NCBI RefSeq assembly: GCF_041296385.1
Contig: NC_091015.1
Span: forward strand, 53,014,345 to 53,078,344
Reading direction: 5' to 3'
From: Aphelocoma coerulescens
Lineage: Eukaryota; Chordata; Aves; Passeriformes; Corvidae
Length of the DNA: 64,000 bases
The notes below the pieces were generated by a model. The model saw only the letters and a list, made by a program, of their open reading frames with translations. It was not told the DNA's origin and made no database searches. This document shows, piece after piece, positions 14,633-28,243 of the stretch (positions are counted from its first letter, which is position 1; every line of letters begins with the position of its first letter). The translations under genes were made by a program, and so were the position numbers.

Positions 14633-15397
14633 TGTGGTGGGTTGACCTTGGCTGGAAACCAGGTGCCCACCAAAGCTGCTTTATCACTCACCTCCTGAGC
14701 TGGACAGGGGAGAAAAAAGTGTAGCATGAGACTTGTGGGTTGAGATAAGGACAGGGAAAGATCACTCACCAGTTACTGTCACAGGCAAAACAGACCTGGC
14801 TTGGGGAAATGAGTTTAATTTACTGGCAATCAAATCAGAGTAGGAACAGGAACAGACTGCTCTAGCATTAGTCCTGCACAGGGTCACAAGTCTTGCCAGC
14901 AAACCTGCTACAGCACAGGCATCCCCTGGCATCACAGCATCCTTCAGCATTTACCTGCTCTGGTGTGGGTCCCTCCTTGGGCTGCAGGTGGATCTCTGCT
15001 GCACAGTGGACCTGACAGGCTGCAGGGGACAGCTGCTTCACCATGGTCTTCATCACAGGCTACAGGGGAATCTCTGTTCTGGTGCCTGGAGCACCCCCAA
15101 ACCCTTTCTTCTCCACTGACCTTTGTGTCTGCAGAGCTGTTTCACTCACATGCTCTCACTCCTCTCTTCTCTGACTGCAGTTTCTGTTGTGCCATTTTTT
15201 CCCACCTTGAATGTGTTCTCCCAGAAGCACTGCCACTGTCCCTGATGTGTTCAACTTTGGCCAGCAGTGGGTCTGTCTTGGAGCTGGCTGGCATTGGCTC
15301 TGCTGGACACAGGGGAAACTTTCCTCCAGCAGCTTCTCACAGAAGCCCCCCCTGTAGACCTCCTGCTACCAAAACCTTGCCATGCAAACCCCAGACA
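14633..15397 (-). mobile_element. Solo LTR of an avian endogenous retrovirus (ERVL-like)
   Basis: A 765-bp element begins TGTGGTGGGTTGACCTTGG and ends with ...CATGCAAACCCCAGACA, giving the TG...CA ends of a retroviral LTR. Both ends and several internal phrases match an LTR I remember as abundant in songbird genomes (TguLTR5-like, from memory). A perfect 5-bp duplication, gactt, flanks it, which fits ERVL-type integration. No internal gag, pol or primer-binding region is present, so this is a solo LTR left by recombination. Many family CpG sites appear as TG or CA, suggesting an old, methylated copy. The minus strand is chosen because in that orientation the remembered family has a TATA-like motif upstream and a polyadenylation signal downstream; both look degraded here. 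Short reading frames in it are not genes. Confidence 0.88.
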
Positions 15398-15402
15398 GAC
15401 TT
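15398..15402. repeat. Target-site duplication, right copy (gactt)
   Basis: These five bases directly follow the terminal CA of the LTR and match 14628-14632 exactly. Confidence 0.85.
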
Positions 15403-15745
15403 AAAAGAAGATAACCATCTCGGAGGAGCCAAATCTCTTGACAGAACTGTTGAGCAACACCAATATGCTCAAATATCAAACTAAACAGAGGCCAACTGTC
15501 TGGAATCCCAGTCTCTGCCTGATTCTTCAAGACCCTGCTCATATCAGTATTTTGTGGAGGATACCCAGTTGTCATCTCCGCAGATGAAGGTCCTCTCCTG
15601 ACCTTTACAGTGCAAAGCTCACAGGCAGTGATGCACAGTCCCCTGACACTGTTAATCTCAACAGCAAGCTGGAAGGTCTGCTGTGGGGACAGGTAGACCA
15701 CTCATCATCCAGGGTCACCTTGTCTTCTTTCAAAATAAGAAACCA

Positions 15746-15757
15746 CCCCCCCCCCCC
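15746..15757. repeat. Poly-C run
   Basis: Twelve consecutive C residues 350 bases downstream of the solo LTR. Homopolymers of this kind are prone to length error in sequencing. Confidence 0.95.
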
Positions 15758-18373
15758 AAGCAGTGCTTCATAGCAAAACTGACAACAAGTTTTTATTTGT
15801 TACTTGTGCTGGCTGTAACCAATTTTGATTGTCAGCAACCTGGAGTGCTTCTGAAAATTGGTCTCTGCTTCATCAGTTGCCCACAGCTGCCAGCTGTATG
15901 TTCTTCGTGTAGACCATGCTGTACCATCAGATAAAATGGCAATATTGCCTCCAAATAATGATCCATTTAGCACTGTGTCCTGGTCAGGCCCATATCAAAA
16001 TATTTTGAAACTAATTGGTACCTGGTGAGTTTTTTATATGGGTGAAGGTAGCTCTACTGTAAATTTTGGGGGTTGGTATCAGAGCACTAGAGCAAGCTTT
16101 GAAGCTTTTGTCCCTGAGTATTTCCTCCTCAGCCCAAGATGGTTTATCCTATGGTCATGTGTAAACAGTAGCACACTGATGGATAAACAGTGTTCCTGCT
16201 GTGTCCTGTTTGGGAGCTGTAATTATTACTCAACAAATTACTGGGTACCCTGCTGAGACATTATTTAATGCTACCTCAGGTGCACAGCAACTGATTAATT
16301 GAATGCCCCTGTAAGCATCCACTACATTTCAATAGGATTTTATTGTTTTGTCTCCCCTCCATTGGGTATTTAGAGGACTTTTTCATTGCTTAACTATCCC
16401 ATATCACAGGCATTTACATCTAAGGCAGAGGGAGGAGATCTAGCCCTTCAAGGTCTGTCTGGGACCATGACTTGGCTTCTGTAAGAGTATGCACCACATC
16501 AATTAACACAGATCATTATTGATGGTTAGTTCTTAAGCTGATATGACTGAAGGTTTTCCTCCCCATCTAATGCATACATTGGATTAGAAAAACCATTTAA
16601 CATGACTCTTGGTCACAAAAGAGAACAGTAATCAGGGAACTTGAGCCTCCCAATCCAAATGAGTATGTCTGAGATGGATCTCACCCCTCATATTGCAGTC
16701 AGGATTGGGCTAATCAAGATGGGTTAATGGAAAGATGAGTTTGGGCTGCTTGTGAGTTAATCCACAGCAAAATTCTAAATTAGCTGTCTGGATACAGAGA
16801 GAATTAGGATATTTTATAAACCTTTAAACTGTTCACAGATCATGTATTATTCTGCATTTTAAATCAGTCTCATGCAAATCAGCCCTATGGGAGGAAAAAA
16901 GGGTTAGTTAGATCCTGATTTCTAACCTGCAGTTTTGCTTAAATTATGTTTTTCTGGCACTGATGTACAGACATGAAGTATAATTCTCTAATCAGAACCT
17001 CAGATGGACTAAAAAAACATGATTGCTATGGCTAGGGGAATGCTGTAATTCGGATCTGCCTCTGTTTATGCTGCAGTAAAGGAAGAACTATGTTGTTCTT
17101 TCATTTTGCTTTATTTGCTAGACTTCATCCTGCAGAGAAAGTAGATCTTCAGATAGAAAAAGATAGTTTGCAGCTCCATGAATATATTTTTGTTAAAACA
17201 TAAACAAGTTCTTACTTTCAAAGTGGTTTTTAGTGTCTGCTTGCCAGATACTGAGACATCTAGTGGTTTTCATCAAAGTGTCTGTGAGCCTTGTCATGAA
17301 TGCCTTGATGGTTTCTCAGCTCTAATTTCTCTCCCAGGTAACCAGCACTGTTTCCTGGATAGATTACCTTAAGCTTCCTGGTCAGATGGGTACCAGCACT
17401 TGTGCATGATGACTTCTCCATTTATCTCAGCTACAAATGAAAACTAGCCATACATACATGGAAAAACTAACCTGATGAGCAACTCCTCTTTCTTCTTTCC
17501 CCTTGTGCTCCATAAAGACCTTAATTAATCTCAGTGGAAAAAAAATAATAATCAACACTTAGACAATGAGTTTTTGCTTGAGACCCTGGGCAGTGGTTTT
17601 TAAACAGCTCATGGTGGTTTAGTCATGTGCAACTTATTTGAACTCAGTGAGTGCTGCATGCCTGAAACTATGCAAAGAAGTTTGAAATTTGTACATACAG
17701 CAGTGTATAAAAATAAAGTATGAATGCTGTCTGCCTTCAGGTAGTTTTTCATCCCACATCGTGTATATGAAGAGGCACCAGTTCTGCTGACATCTTTATG
17801 TAGAAAGAGGAAATTACAGTTTTCCTGCTGTCACCTTCCCAGACAAAACACAAAGCTGGTAGTTTCTGTGAAAATTCTCACATCTTATTCAGTATCTTTT
17901 CCTTTGTCTATTTTTCTTTAGTCTACCTATAAATTCTTCTAACTCTAAAAGAGTAGTGTTGTCCGTTTTTTAATTTCTTGGGTGCCTAAAGTGGCTGCAC
18001 TTAATGTGGCCTCAAAGTACTGTATTTAATTTGTGTCCTGTTACTTTGCCCAAGAGAACTATGGATTTCAGCAGCTGAATCTCATTTAGACTGCCAGTGT
18101 AGGCTAAGGCAGCATTTTTGTTTAGATTAGAATGATACTTTTGAAGTGAGTCTCCTGCCTGTCCCTGATTACTGCACTTTGGTTCTCATCAGGGAGCTTT
18201 CTTGGTGTGCAGCAGTTTGATCCCTGTGGATGAAACGAGGCGGAGGTGCTCACCCTGGGACCACACTGTTGTACCCCAGCTGCTGATGCAGCCTAAAGAT
18301 CATCAGAAGTAGCCCCCTGAAATGCATGGAGTATAGGTGTTGGGTCCTTAGCAGCTCCAGCTGCACTCCAGCA

Positions 18374-18429
18374 CTTTGCAGCGGTTGCTGCTGGAGCTTC
18401 TAAGCTCCAGAGCTTTGCAGTGGTTGTTC
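18374..18429. repeat. Imperfect 39-bp-spaced duplication around a 20-bp near-palindrome
   Basis: The segment ctttgcagcggttgctg (18374-18390) recurs as ctttgcagtggttgttc (18413-18429). Between them, ctggagctt and aagctccag form a 9-bp inverted repeat with a 2-base loop at 18391-18410. Confidence 0.75.
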
Positions 18430-21400
18430 CACACTATTTGCCAACGTGGATGTTGGCGTTTGTTTCTGGAGTCCTGCTGCTCGGAGTCACATTGGGCTGT
18501 GTGTGCTCTCTGCTCTGAGTCAGCATTTCTGGGTGAGCCAGGTGACTCCAAACAAGTCCCTTAACTTCATGTCTACACCAAACCCATTATCATTCCATAG
18601 CAAGAACACTGCTGCTGTGAGATTTACTACATATATATGCATAAGGTGAAATGAAGATTACAAATTTTTCTTTCAAAGCAGGTTGACAAGATAATGAATG
18701 AATGAATGTGCAGCACTTACTGACACTGGATGTCTAATTCAAAAGTCATCCTGCCCATGTTAAAGTCATAATTACCATCAAGTGAGAAAAATACCCATTT
18801 AGCCCATGCTACATTTATTTTAAGTTGCTTATTTCTCAGTTTTCACGTGCTATCAGATTTCAAGTCCCCCATTGTCAGGTGTCATTACTTCAGAAGGTTC
18901 GGTCAGAAGAACCAAATCATGGCATTTTCAATATCCCTCTTGGTACAGTACTTCAAATCCTTTTGCCCATAATAGTAAATGAAGTACAACTAACTTGGTA
19001 AATGCTTGAAATAATTGAATAAAATCCTATTTTGAGAGCGGAATACAGAGGTTCAAAGCAAACGGTTTCAAATCCAGAGATCAAAATAGAAATGCTACAT
19101 AGTGGGTGTTGAAGGAGCAGGGGAAAAAAATTTCCTTTTACTGTGGTGAAATGCTGGGTTCTTTCAGCTTCCTTTGCAGTGATTCTGATTTTTTTATCAC
19201 TCTATGTTTTAAACCACAATTTAGATTTAATACTATGCCAAATTAGATAATTTATCTTCGTCTGACTGCATATTTCTACTTAATCTACTTAACAGATTTC
19301 TACTAGCTCTGTCAACCATAAACACAACTCTACCCTTATACAGATTTGTTTCAGTGCTTGTGGCTGTGTGATTACCTCTCCCATCTTTGCTTCTGTAAGC
19401 TTTCTTTCATGCATAATGGCTTACAGCTCAGTTGTGACTTCTCAAAAAAAAGAAATGTTCTGTATGCATGTGGTTATGCTGTTGGGAATATAGCATCCCT
19501 TCTTAATCAAGAAATGCATTTGGAGTATACAGCAAAACTGCTACCCTGCCATAATTTTCAGTTGTACTGTATTTAAGTCCCTTGCAACATGGAGTGTGCA
19601 GTTCTCAGTTATCTTTTTGTGCTACAAATAAACAAGCATAGTATTTTGCATATTCTCAAGTTGTGTAAACAGTTGTGAAATTGATTGCTGAGGCAGGCCC
19701 TGTGTTCTCCCGCCTTGCTCCCACTCAGCGTGTGTTTAACATTGCACCTCTGGAAGTGGTTCCAGCTGGTCTTAATCTTATTCCACGTCTCTCATGGGCA
19801 CTTCAAACTATTTATGCTGGTATCTACACTAGTAAATTAACCATTCCCGAGAACAGTCCTGAGACCTGATGCCAATTGGCAGGAATCAGTGGGCTGCTGA
19901 GGTTTACTGACATCCCTAGGCTGGGAAACTCTCCCAGCCAGCACAAGAGGGTGGCTGGGTCCCCACTGCACTTGGCAGCGGTTCGGTAGCCCCACTGGAG
20001 CAGCACCAGTACTGTGTTTCAGAACCCTTTTGCTTCAGGATAACATGGACAGCTGCAACCCAGGACCTGGAGGTCTTCCCAAGTCTTACTTTAATTAACT
20101 AATATAGGCATAGCTTTATTCAAGGCTTGTGTGCTGTCTTCCAAGGAAGTTGGTAAGTAAAAGTCAGATTTGCAATTTAAGGTTCATGTTTTTCTCAGAT
20201 GGTGAGATTTCACAGCACTTCTGAAAGAAACATTTAAAATTATTCATACTGCCTGGTTGTCATGCAAGTGAAAAAGTGCTAATGGTGTAAAGGGGTTGAG
20301 GAGTAAAGTGAAATGAGGTTTTGCATGGCTGTTCTGTGGAGCACTCTAGTACTGAGCAAAATCAGAAACGTTAGACTTGGAGATCAACATCAGTGTCACA
20401 GAAAATGGGCTTGAAATTATTCCTTTTAGTTAACTTATAGTCCCAATTTCTGTGATAAGGAAATATGCTATTACCCAGCATGAAAGGCACAGAAAAATTT
20501 CTGTCTTTGTTCCAGAGTCAAGGAATGAAGAGAAAGGAACATACAGCAAACCTCACTGCTTTCTGTTAGGGAGCTCTGTTTGCTGTCTTCTATTGCAGTG
20601 TTATGATCGACTTTGATATTGAATTAATGTGTGGTAAGAGTAACAATTTATGTCTCTTGGATGGGGAGTTTGCGCTGAGATAATGAGAAAAGAGTTGCTT
20701 TCACTCAGTCTCCTTGAGTAATGGTTTTAGTTGCCAAATCATTCTTATTTTCAGTAGAGAAAGGGAAAAAAAGTTTTTAAACATTAATCGGGGTATATGG
20801 CAAATAGTTCTCCTTTTCAACTATTTTAACACAGTGCATGTTTTAGAAATAGATTCCATAGATAAAATAGTACTTAGCAAGCAAGAATGTTCTGACTCGT
20901 TTATTTTTTTTTTCAATGATGTATTGTAATAAGGCTTATTCCTGTTTGAAGTTAATATATGTCAACTGATATTTATTTAATACTGGGCAAAAGAATTGCA
21001 AGAACAGCAATAGATCATATTCTGTCGTGTCGCATTTTTGGTCCACTGAAATAGATGGTAACAGGAGCTGGTAGTGGTTTTTGTCGAATAAAGAAAAAAA
21101 GAAAGCTGATCTGGTCAGTTACTGACTAGCTCATGTCTTTTGGATGTTGTCACTCATGTCACCTGTTCTTCATCTTTCCATAATAAACAAGATCAGCTGA
21201 GAAAGGTGAAAAATTTTTCTGTAATGAAATAAAAATGAGGAGATCAATGCTCTGGTGTTAAACGTCATCTCGATAGGGAGCTTCTGTCTCAGTTCAAGAT
21301 AATAGACAATGAAACTCTAAGACAGGAGCAATTTAAATTACATTTTAATCAACTCTCAGGAGGGAAGGCAGCATTATGTGAAACTGTTAATAGAAAAACA

Positions 21401-21965
21401 GCAATATTTCTTACTCTATCATTTGTGTGCATTATGCCTGAACAATCCGATGAATTAACAGATTATCTTCTAATTCAGTCAAACACTCTTCTGTGATGCT
21501 TTAAAAAAAAATCCCATCCTACCTTCATGACACTCTTTCAGAACAATAACATCAGATAATGAGAGTCTCTTATCTAATTTCATTGCATTTAAAGTCTGAG
21601 TAGTGAAGGCGGTGTGAATGTAAGAAGCAATGTTGTTCTCACTGCTGCATTTTCATTTTAATGGAATTATTTTTTCTTCCTTAGACTTCTATGCACCCTG
21701 TCACTGTTGCTGGAACAACCTGTAATCTGTGTAATAAATGCTAGATATTTGGCCTAGAGTCCAATGAGTAGGCTGCATTTCCATGTAGCTTGTTCTTCTT
21801 CCAGAAGGCATACTCAATCAGCAAAATCTACCAATTGTAACATTATTTATTGTGAGGTATCACTGACAGAGATGAAATGGCAAGTGTGCTGTGCTAATCC
21901 CACTTCCCAGGCTGGAAATGGAAACTGCTGATTAAGAGCAGCAAAGCAATTTGCTAACTATAGTT

Positions 21966-21975
21966 CTAAAAATAA
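21966..21975 (+). promoter_or_regulatory. MEF2-type site in an AT-rich block
   Basis: ctaaaaataa matches the MEF2 consensus YTAWWWWTAR exactly. Homeodomain-type taattaat follows within 30 bases. MEF2 factors act in neurons, where TMEM108 is expressed, but a 10-base match alone is weak. Confidence 0.3.
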
Positions 21976-23199
21976 GGTGTGCTGCAAATAGATAATTAAT
22001 GGGAAATGGATAATATTGAATGGATTGATCAATGGAAATGTAAGAGAAGACAAATGATGTGTGACTTTACTTTTCCCTTGGCTAATCAACTTCATGCCCG
22101 TATGTAACCAATGAAAGGAGAGGGAGAGAACACATTAGTAAAAATTAACCAACCACACTGAACACTGCTCCTTCATAACCTTGAAGAATTAGTGCAGGAA
22201 AGAGGAAAAAAATGTTTTACATGAAAAAAGCTTGTCTTTCCCAGAGTCTTGATTGAGCTGAAGTAGATCCACTGTATGCTTTATATTATCCCTGAATCCA
22301 AGGAGATACTGAGAAAGGGCAGAAATGGAGGTGGGGGCATTACTGGAGGGAGGAGTAATGTCTAAGGAACTTGCACTGGGCTAGAGGAAATATTAAAGTT
22401 TAACTGCTCATTGCCATTACTGGCTTTAACTTGTGATGGTGACTGTGGTCATGGTTTCGCCTCACGTGCTATCCCAGTGACTGATTTGGGATTACTCAGA
22501 GTGAAAGAAAGGGAAGAACTTTGCCTCTTAAGACTGGGCAGTGTTAGTGGAATTTGGAGGAAACAAAGCAAAAGTAGAGATCCACAGCTCAGAGATGCAG
22601 TTGTGCTGCGACCCAGAATAATCTGAATACTTGCAGTTGTGCTGTCTTTTGAATTCCCTCCTTCTAGAGGCAAAAGAGGTGGGTGATTCATGACCTCTTC
22701 TGGGCATCACACAAATGTGTCTGCATGAGGCTCCAGTAGTGATCTTGTGCTCTTTGAGAGCACATATCCCTATGTTGCTCTACATCATATCTTGGTTCCT
22801 GATACGAAAACCACAGCAGTGTTTCTCATTCATCTCAAGCCAAGCATGTGATGGTGGAGAGTCTGGAGAGAATCTAGTCTTTTCGGTGCAAAGGTCTATA
22901 TTTCAGACAGTTTTCTTTCATAAAAATGGGGGTTTTGAACATATTTTTAATAGTAAATATTGTTTTAATACGTAAATGTGTACTAATCTCTGTAAAACTG
23001 AAAACACTGATAACATTCTGATTTTTGAAAAGATGGGGGAATCTGGTGGATGTTTGTCTTCAAGAAAATCAAAAGTAAATTCTTTTTTGTTGTGATGTTT
23101 GAAGATGTCCAAAATCGAGTTGCTTTTTACTTTTAGAATTAAAACAAACAAAGCACAAAAAAACATTTCATGCAGAGACAATTCAAAGCCAATCCCTAA

Positions 23200-23247
23200 T
23201 TTCTTTCAGGAATTATTTGCCAGTTTCTTTCAGGAATTATTTGCCAG
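23200..23247. repeat. Perfect 24-bp tandem duplication
   Basis: The unit starting tttctttcaggaattatt and ending tgccag occurs twice with no mismatch, at 23200-23223 and 23224-23247. Perfect identity points to a recent slippage or repair event, or to an assembly artefact. Confidence 0.95.
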
Positions 23248-24418
23248 CTTCTGACCAGGAGTTCCTCTGGTCAGGAAGTTCAGGATTAAATCCAGCACAG
23301 GGCGAGGTCCTGATGATGTGGATGCCAGTGTTGTTTTCTGCAGGCTTCTCTGGGCAGTTGACTGTGTTTTGGCAGACCAGAGATGTCAGCAGCCCGCAGT
23401 GCAAAGCAGGCATGTCCTGATGAGGGTTTGTTGGCGTTATGCTACTGACTGCAATCATCACGGCGTAACTTCACGTTAAGGTCATGAAGCAGGTCCAATC
23501 CCAATGCCATCATGGCTTGGCACAGCCTTTCCACAGCCAGGTATATTCATCAGTGGCTGGACTGTTTTGTCAGATCAACGTGTCTTCCCCATATCTGATC
23601 CTTCTGCTTGTGGCAGTAATAAGATTCACGAGACTTAAAGAAGAGTGATTGTCTTTTCAAAATTAATTGGATTTCCTACATGAAAAACCAGTTTGTGATT
23701 ACTCTGTAATTGTTTTGGGGTCTGAGATATATTCTGAGGTGAGCTGTATATTTATTCAATTAATCAATTTCCTGAACATGCATGAATGTAGTAAACACAG
23801 TTGCCAGTCTGGAAGAGGCCGGTGTTGATAACCAGCACAGTGAGACATCTAGCTGAGATCAAATCCAACTTGCATCTAGTGCCATAAGTCATAACAGGAG
23901 CTTGCTTGATTACTTGGGAACAGAAGAACTGGGAAAGGGAAGGTCTGAGGTGGAGATCCAGGTATGTGCATGAGATGACTGGGTGATCTTATAGATGGCA
24001 TGTGCAGTTGAACAAACCAAACAGCACTTTAACAAAAACCTGAATGATTTTGGAAACTCTCACAAGAAATGGTGCTCTGAGAGGGTGTATAAGTCAAATG
24101 ACACCAGTGGTGCTCTTCATCTGGCTCTACAAGCTAAGCAGCCTTGATGTTCCTGCATTAGGAGGTGATCATACTAATCTAGCATTTGTGATGCATGAAG
24201 TGTCCATGCTGTTGCCAGCGTCTGGATATATGGAGAGCTTTTAATCTGGCATGGCACATCATCCCAAGGAGAACACTGCGCCTGGATCTTCAAAGATGAT
24301 CTTGTCTCATTGGCTTCCAGTTGTGTTTACTGGCAACCTGCAGCGTGTTGCCATGCAGCTGGTGTGCAAGCTGAGGAGAACATAAACAACACAGTTGGGA
24401 GACAACACATGCTGTTTC

Positions 24419-24443
24419 AAAAAAAAAAGAGAAGAAAAAAAAG
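24419..24443. repeat. A-rich low-complexity tract
   Basis: Two A runs separated by gagaag. Confidence 0.85.
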
Positions 24444-27400
24444 TCTGAAATGCAGCAGCCCATTTTTATGAGAATTCCATATGGAAACAAAGTACAATAG
24501 AGAATCAATCACATAAATTATTATTTTTGTGGAAAACCTTCCCTTTTCCCTGATGCTTTCTCTTCAGTGATCTTCCACTGTAATTCCTTACCACTGACTA
24601 AGGTTTTTGGCAGCCTACAGGGTCTAGCCTGCAGCTGGCCTTTTTGGATGCTGCCATCCTGTAGGAAAGGGGTGCCAGGACCACCTTATCTTTGCTTTGC
24701 CATTACAAAGAGGCAGCTGTAGTAGTCCAGTAGCTCTAAGGCAGCAGCATCCATCAGCTCAGGGCTGTGGCCAGGACACCCAGCCATGCTCTGCATACAC
24801 AGCAATGAATGTTGGAACACAGGCTGCTGGTGTTGAGAGCAATGGCAAAGTATGCTGCTGCAGGCCACATCCTCCCTGGGCTGTTAAGCTGGCAAGACAG
24901 CTTAACCTCCTGGTTGGCTTTCCTTCCTGGAGCCCTTGCTTTTCCACCTAGAAGTGGCTTTTTTGCACAACATCCAGGTCTCACAGAGCATGTTTTGTTT
25001 TCTGGGTGTCATGACAGTAGCTCATGAGAGTTGGGTCTTACTCCAGCAGATACAACCTGCTGACGTTGAAAGCACTGCCTGTTTCCTCACACTAATTGCA
25101 TGAAAACTACTCAGTCTGCTTCACCCTCCTGCTTCCCTCTGTCTGCTAAGGACTGCAGAGCAGGAGCATGCCAGGAAAACAGGCAGAGGTCATATATGGA
25201 TTTCATCTTTCCAGGGAGACCAGCACGTCAGAAAAGAACAGGAGGTCAAAGGCACCAGTGTGCTTCAACATCTTTGACTTCAGAGATAGCTTTTCTCATC
25301 ACTGCTTGGCCTTTTCTTAGCTCTGTCAGTGTCTTGCAACCCTGGACCAGGTGTGTCTTACAGTCATCTTAAGCTGCGCTTGGTGAAGGCAGGATATTGT
25401 CAGTGCTCTCTGTCTAGATTGAAAAAATACCTGCAGAGAGTCAGACTGAAGTGAGTGCCACAGCCTTCCTGCTGCAATGGGCTTTGGCTCTGCTTTTGTA
25501 AAACCAGATGTCAAGGATCAGAGATGTGAAAAGGGAAGTAGTTGTTATAAAGTAATTTAGTAAATAAAATAAGTGGATATCACATCCCCAGCTGGAGTTT
25601 TTGCAGTCCTAAGTGCTTGAAAGTCATTAGTCAGGCTCCGAGAAATCCTGAAATTGGCTTAAATAATATGAGATTAGAAAGTGCTTTTGGGGTTCATGTG
25701 GCTGCTTTTCAATATTGAAGCATTAAGGGCTCACGTGGGTTAGAAACATACTTTTATTAAAAAGTGAAGCAGGGATTTTCACTGAGGCTGCTTCCAGCTT
25801 TGAAGAATTTCACAAAATATGGCAGAACTCACTGAAGCAGTTTCCTCAGTTTTTGATCTGGGAAGGAGAGCAGCATCCGCTTTCAATGGGTCAGCACTTG
25901 CTTCCTCTAACTCAATAGATGCCAAGGCAGCTGCTTCAGATTTACACTTGAGTGTGTGAGACCAGAGTCAAAGTAAACTTCAGCTGAAAAAAAATGATAC
26001 AATAAATTTATGATTAGTCTTGTCTTTGGTTGCCTTCTAATTACCTCATATACTTCTTAATTTTCTATGTCAGGCAGCAAAGCATAGGACAAAAAATGTG
26101 GACAATTGTATAATGAACATGACGTTCATATACTCAGAGTCACGTTTTTTGCAGTAAAGATGGTTATTTCTAGTCAATTCCACTTATATGCTGGCATAAA
26201 GATACCATATGAAGATGAGGATTTTCTTTTGAGATATTCATGTATCTTCAAGGAAGATAAAATCTTTTAATTCATGTAATCTCTAGCAGCAGCACTGAGG
26301 TACATTTTGATAAAAGCAAGCTAAGAATTTTTAAAATTCTATATCTTCTTTATTGATACAAAGTAAACTCACAGCACTTTTAATTAAATTGTCAGTGTAG
26401 TGACAGTGACATTGAGAAGGTAGTTGCACAGTCATTCCTTTTTAATGATGTCTCTTCTTGGTAATTAGGGTAATTCCAGATTTATGGGGATTAAAAGAGC
26501 CATACACCTTAAACTCGTTCTTGGGAGGTTCTTGTAAGAGACTGAAAGTATTGTGTCAATATAGTAAAACCAGAGGCAAGGTAATGACAGATATATAATT
26601 CTCCCTTTCTGAAATCATGTCATTTGTCTTCTGAACATTTTTACGTCTATTGTATGTGTGGCTGGAGAGAGAGCACAGGCTGCCCGCAGACACAGAGGCT
26701 GCACTGGCATGGAGGAATGATGGAAGAGCGGTTCCGAAGCAAAAAAGAGGTGCTGGTTATGGTGGTGAGCGTTTCCTACAGTAAAATCTTACCTGCTTTT
26801 TAAATGGGACTAATGATTTGGGGCACTTCCATCTAAAGCAATATGAAGGTTGGGGAGTAAGTTCTTAGAGGACAGGTAATAGCAGCCTGTTCAAAATCAG
26901 TGCTCTGATGTTTCTGACATTGATGCTTCGAAATTGAGGCATCCATATCCAGAAAAGAGGTTGGTGGATGTGCCTGTCAAGTTCATTTCCTTTTATTCCC
27001 CACATTTTTCTTCACACACTGTAGTTTCTTTGTGTGCAGTTTCTGTTCAGCATGTAGTCTTGTGCAGGGTGGTGGAGGAGGCCAGGTGGTGGCAATGCCA
27101 TGTGTTCCTGCCTGCAGTCCCCTGCCAATGCCTGCCACAGGCAGGGTTAGCTCAGTGCCTCTATTCCCCATGTGCCGAGCTCTGTGCTGCCCACCCACAC
27201 CAGTAGGACTTCATTACTCACCAGTGCTTCTCCCTGAAACAGCAATGTGCAAATAAAGCTGGCAGAAAACAGGCCTTGAAACAGGAGCTGAGAAATGTGG
27301 TCTCTGGGCAGGATGCAAGGAGTAGCCAGTGCTGTGGCTGTCTTGCATGGAAGGGGACACTGTGCACTTCACCCAAGCCCTGACGTCTCCTGCCCATATC

Positions 27401-28218
27401 TCTGGTTTAAATAACAGCCTTTTCATGTATCAGAATTAAGGAACAAGGTATTCCTGTATAGACACCATTCCTGTTCCTCAAGTGCCTGTCTCTCCTGCAC
27501 AGGGGATAGATCACCATGCACTCTCTGCAGCATATATTTAATAACTATTTAACTACTGCCTGCCTTTTCACATGTCCAATTCTTGACATCTGTTCTTACA
27601 AAACCGGACAAAATCACACCTTACCTATCTGGATGGTGACTCGTTCACATGCTTGAAGTACTCAGCTGAGGTAAAATTGCCACTGATCCCAATGCAACTC
27701 GTATTTGGGGGATTGAAGGTTTAATTCCTTTACATAATACACACCTGCCACAGTGAGTGGCAGCCAGAAGAGCCAGTACCAGGAAGCCCTGGGTTGCAGG
27801 CAATGGTGTTCCCAGCCACTCTGGGGCTGAGGCTGCATCCAGGGTGTCTGGACCTGAGCAGGAGCACAAGGGTTGTCCTCTTTCCCTGAACTGGGGCATG
27901 TTTTACCCAGTGGGCCAGTTGGCTTATGAGTGCAGACATCCTTTAAATGAAAATCTTATTCACTCAATAGTGCCTCATGATTCTAAAGGAAAATGCATAA
28001 ATGAAAATACAAACAGTGAGCAGAAAGTGGTAATTAATGTCCAGTGCACATGTGCAGCATTGCTGATAATGTTGCCTGGTAACAGAGGAAGGGGTGGCAG
28101 AGCCTCACCAGGAGCCAGTGGCAGCCTGTGAGTCCTTTTCAAGTCTGGAGTTTTGCCCAGGGGAGAGAGAGAGCCCCACTGACAGCTTTCTCCTCCTTAT
28201 TGACCCCCATTTACAGAT

Positions 28219-28243
28219 GTACATGCATGCATACATGCATACT
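28219..28243. repeat. Short CATG/CATA tandem repeat
   Basis: Repeated catgcatgcatacatgcata units, partly palindromic. Confidence 0.75.

Larger units (their letters stand above)
15403..23199. other. Non-coding DNA, probable TMEM108 intron
   Basis: No coding sequence recognised. Contents are a 12-C run at 15746-15757, an imperfect duplication with a near-palindrome at 18374-18429, a short TGAA run near 18693, and an AT-rich block at about 21840-22060 containing a perfect MEF2-type site. Confidence 0.55.

Noticed and set aside
14963..15484. 173-codon open frame on the + strand
   Set aside because: It lies almost entirely inside the solo LTR, which has no coding function.
28219..28243. Short regular repeats considered as a CRISPR array
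   Set aside because: No spacers and simple tetranucleotide units; this is a microsatellite in a vertebrate genome.
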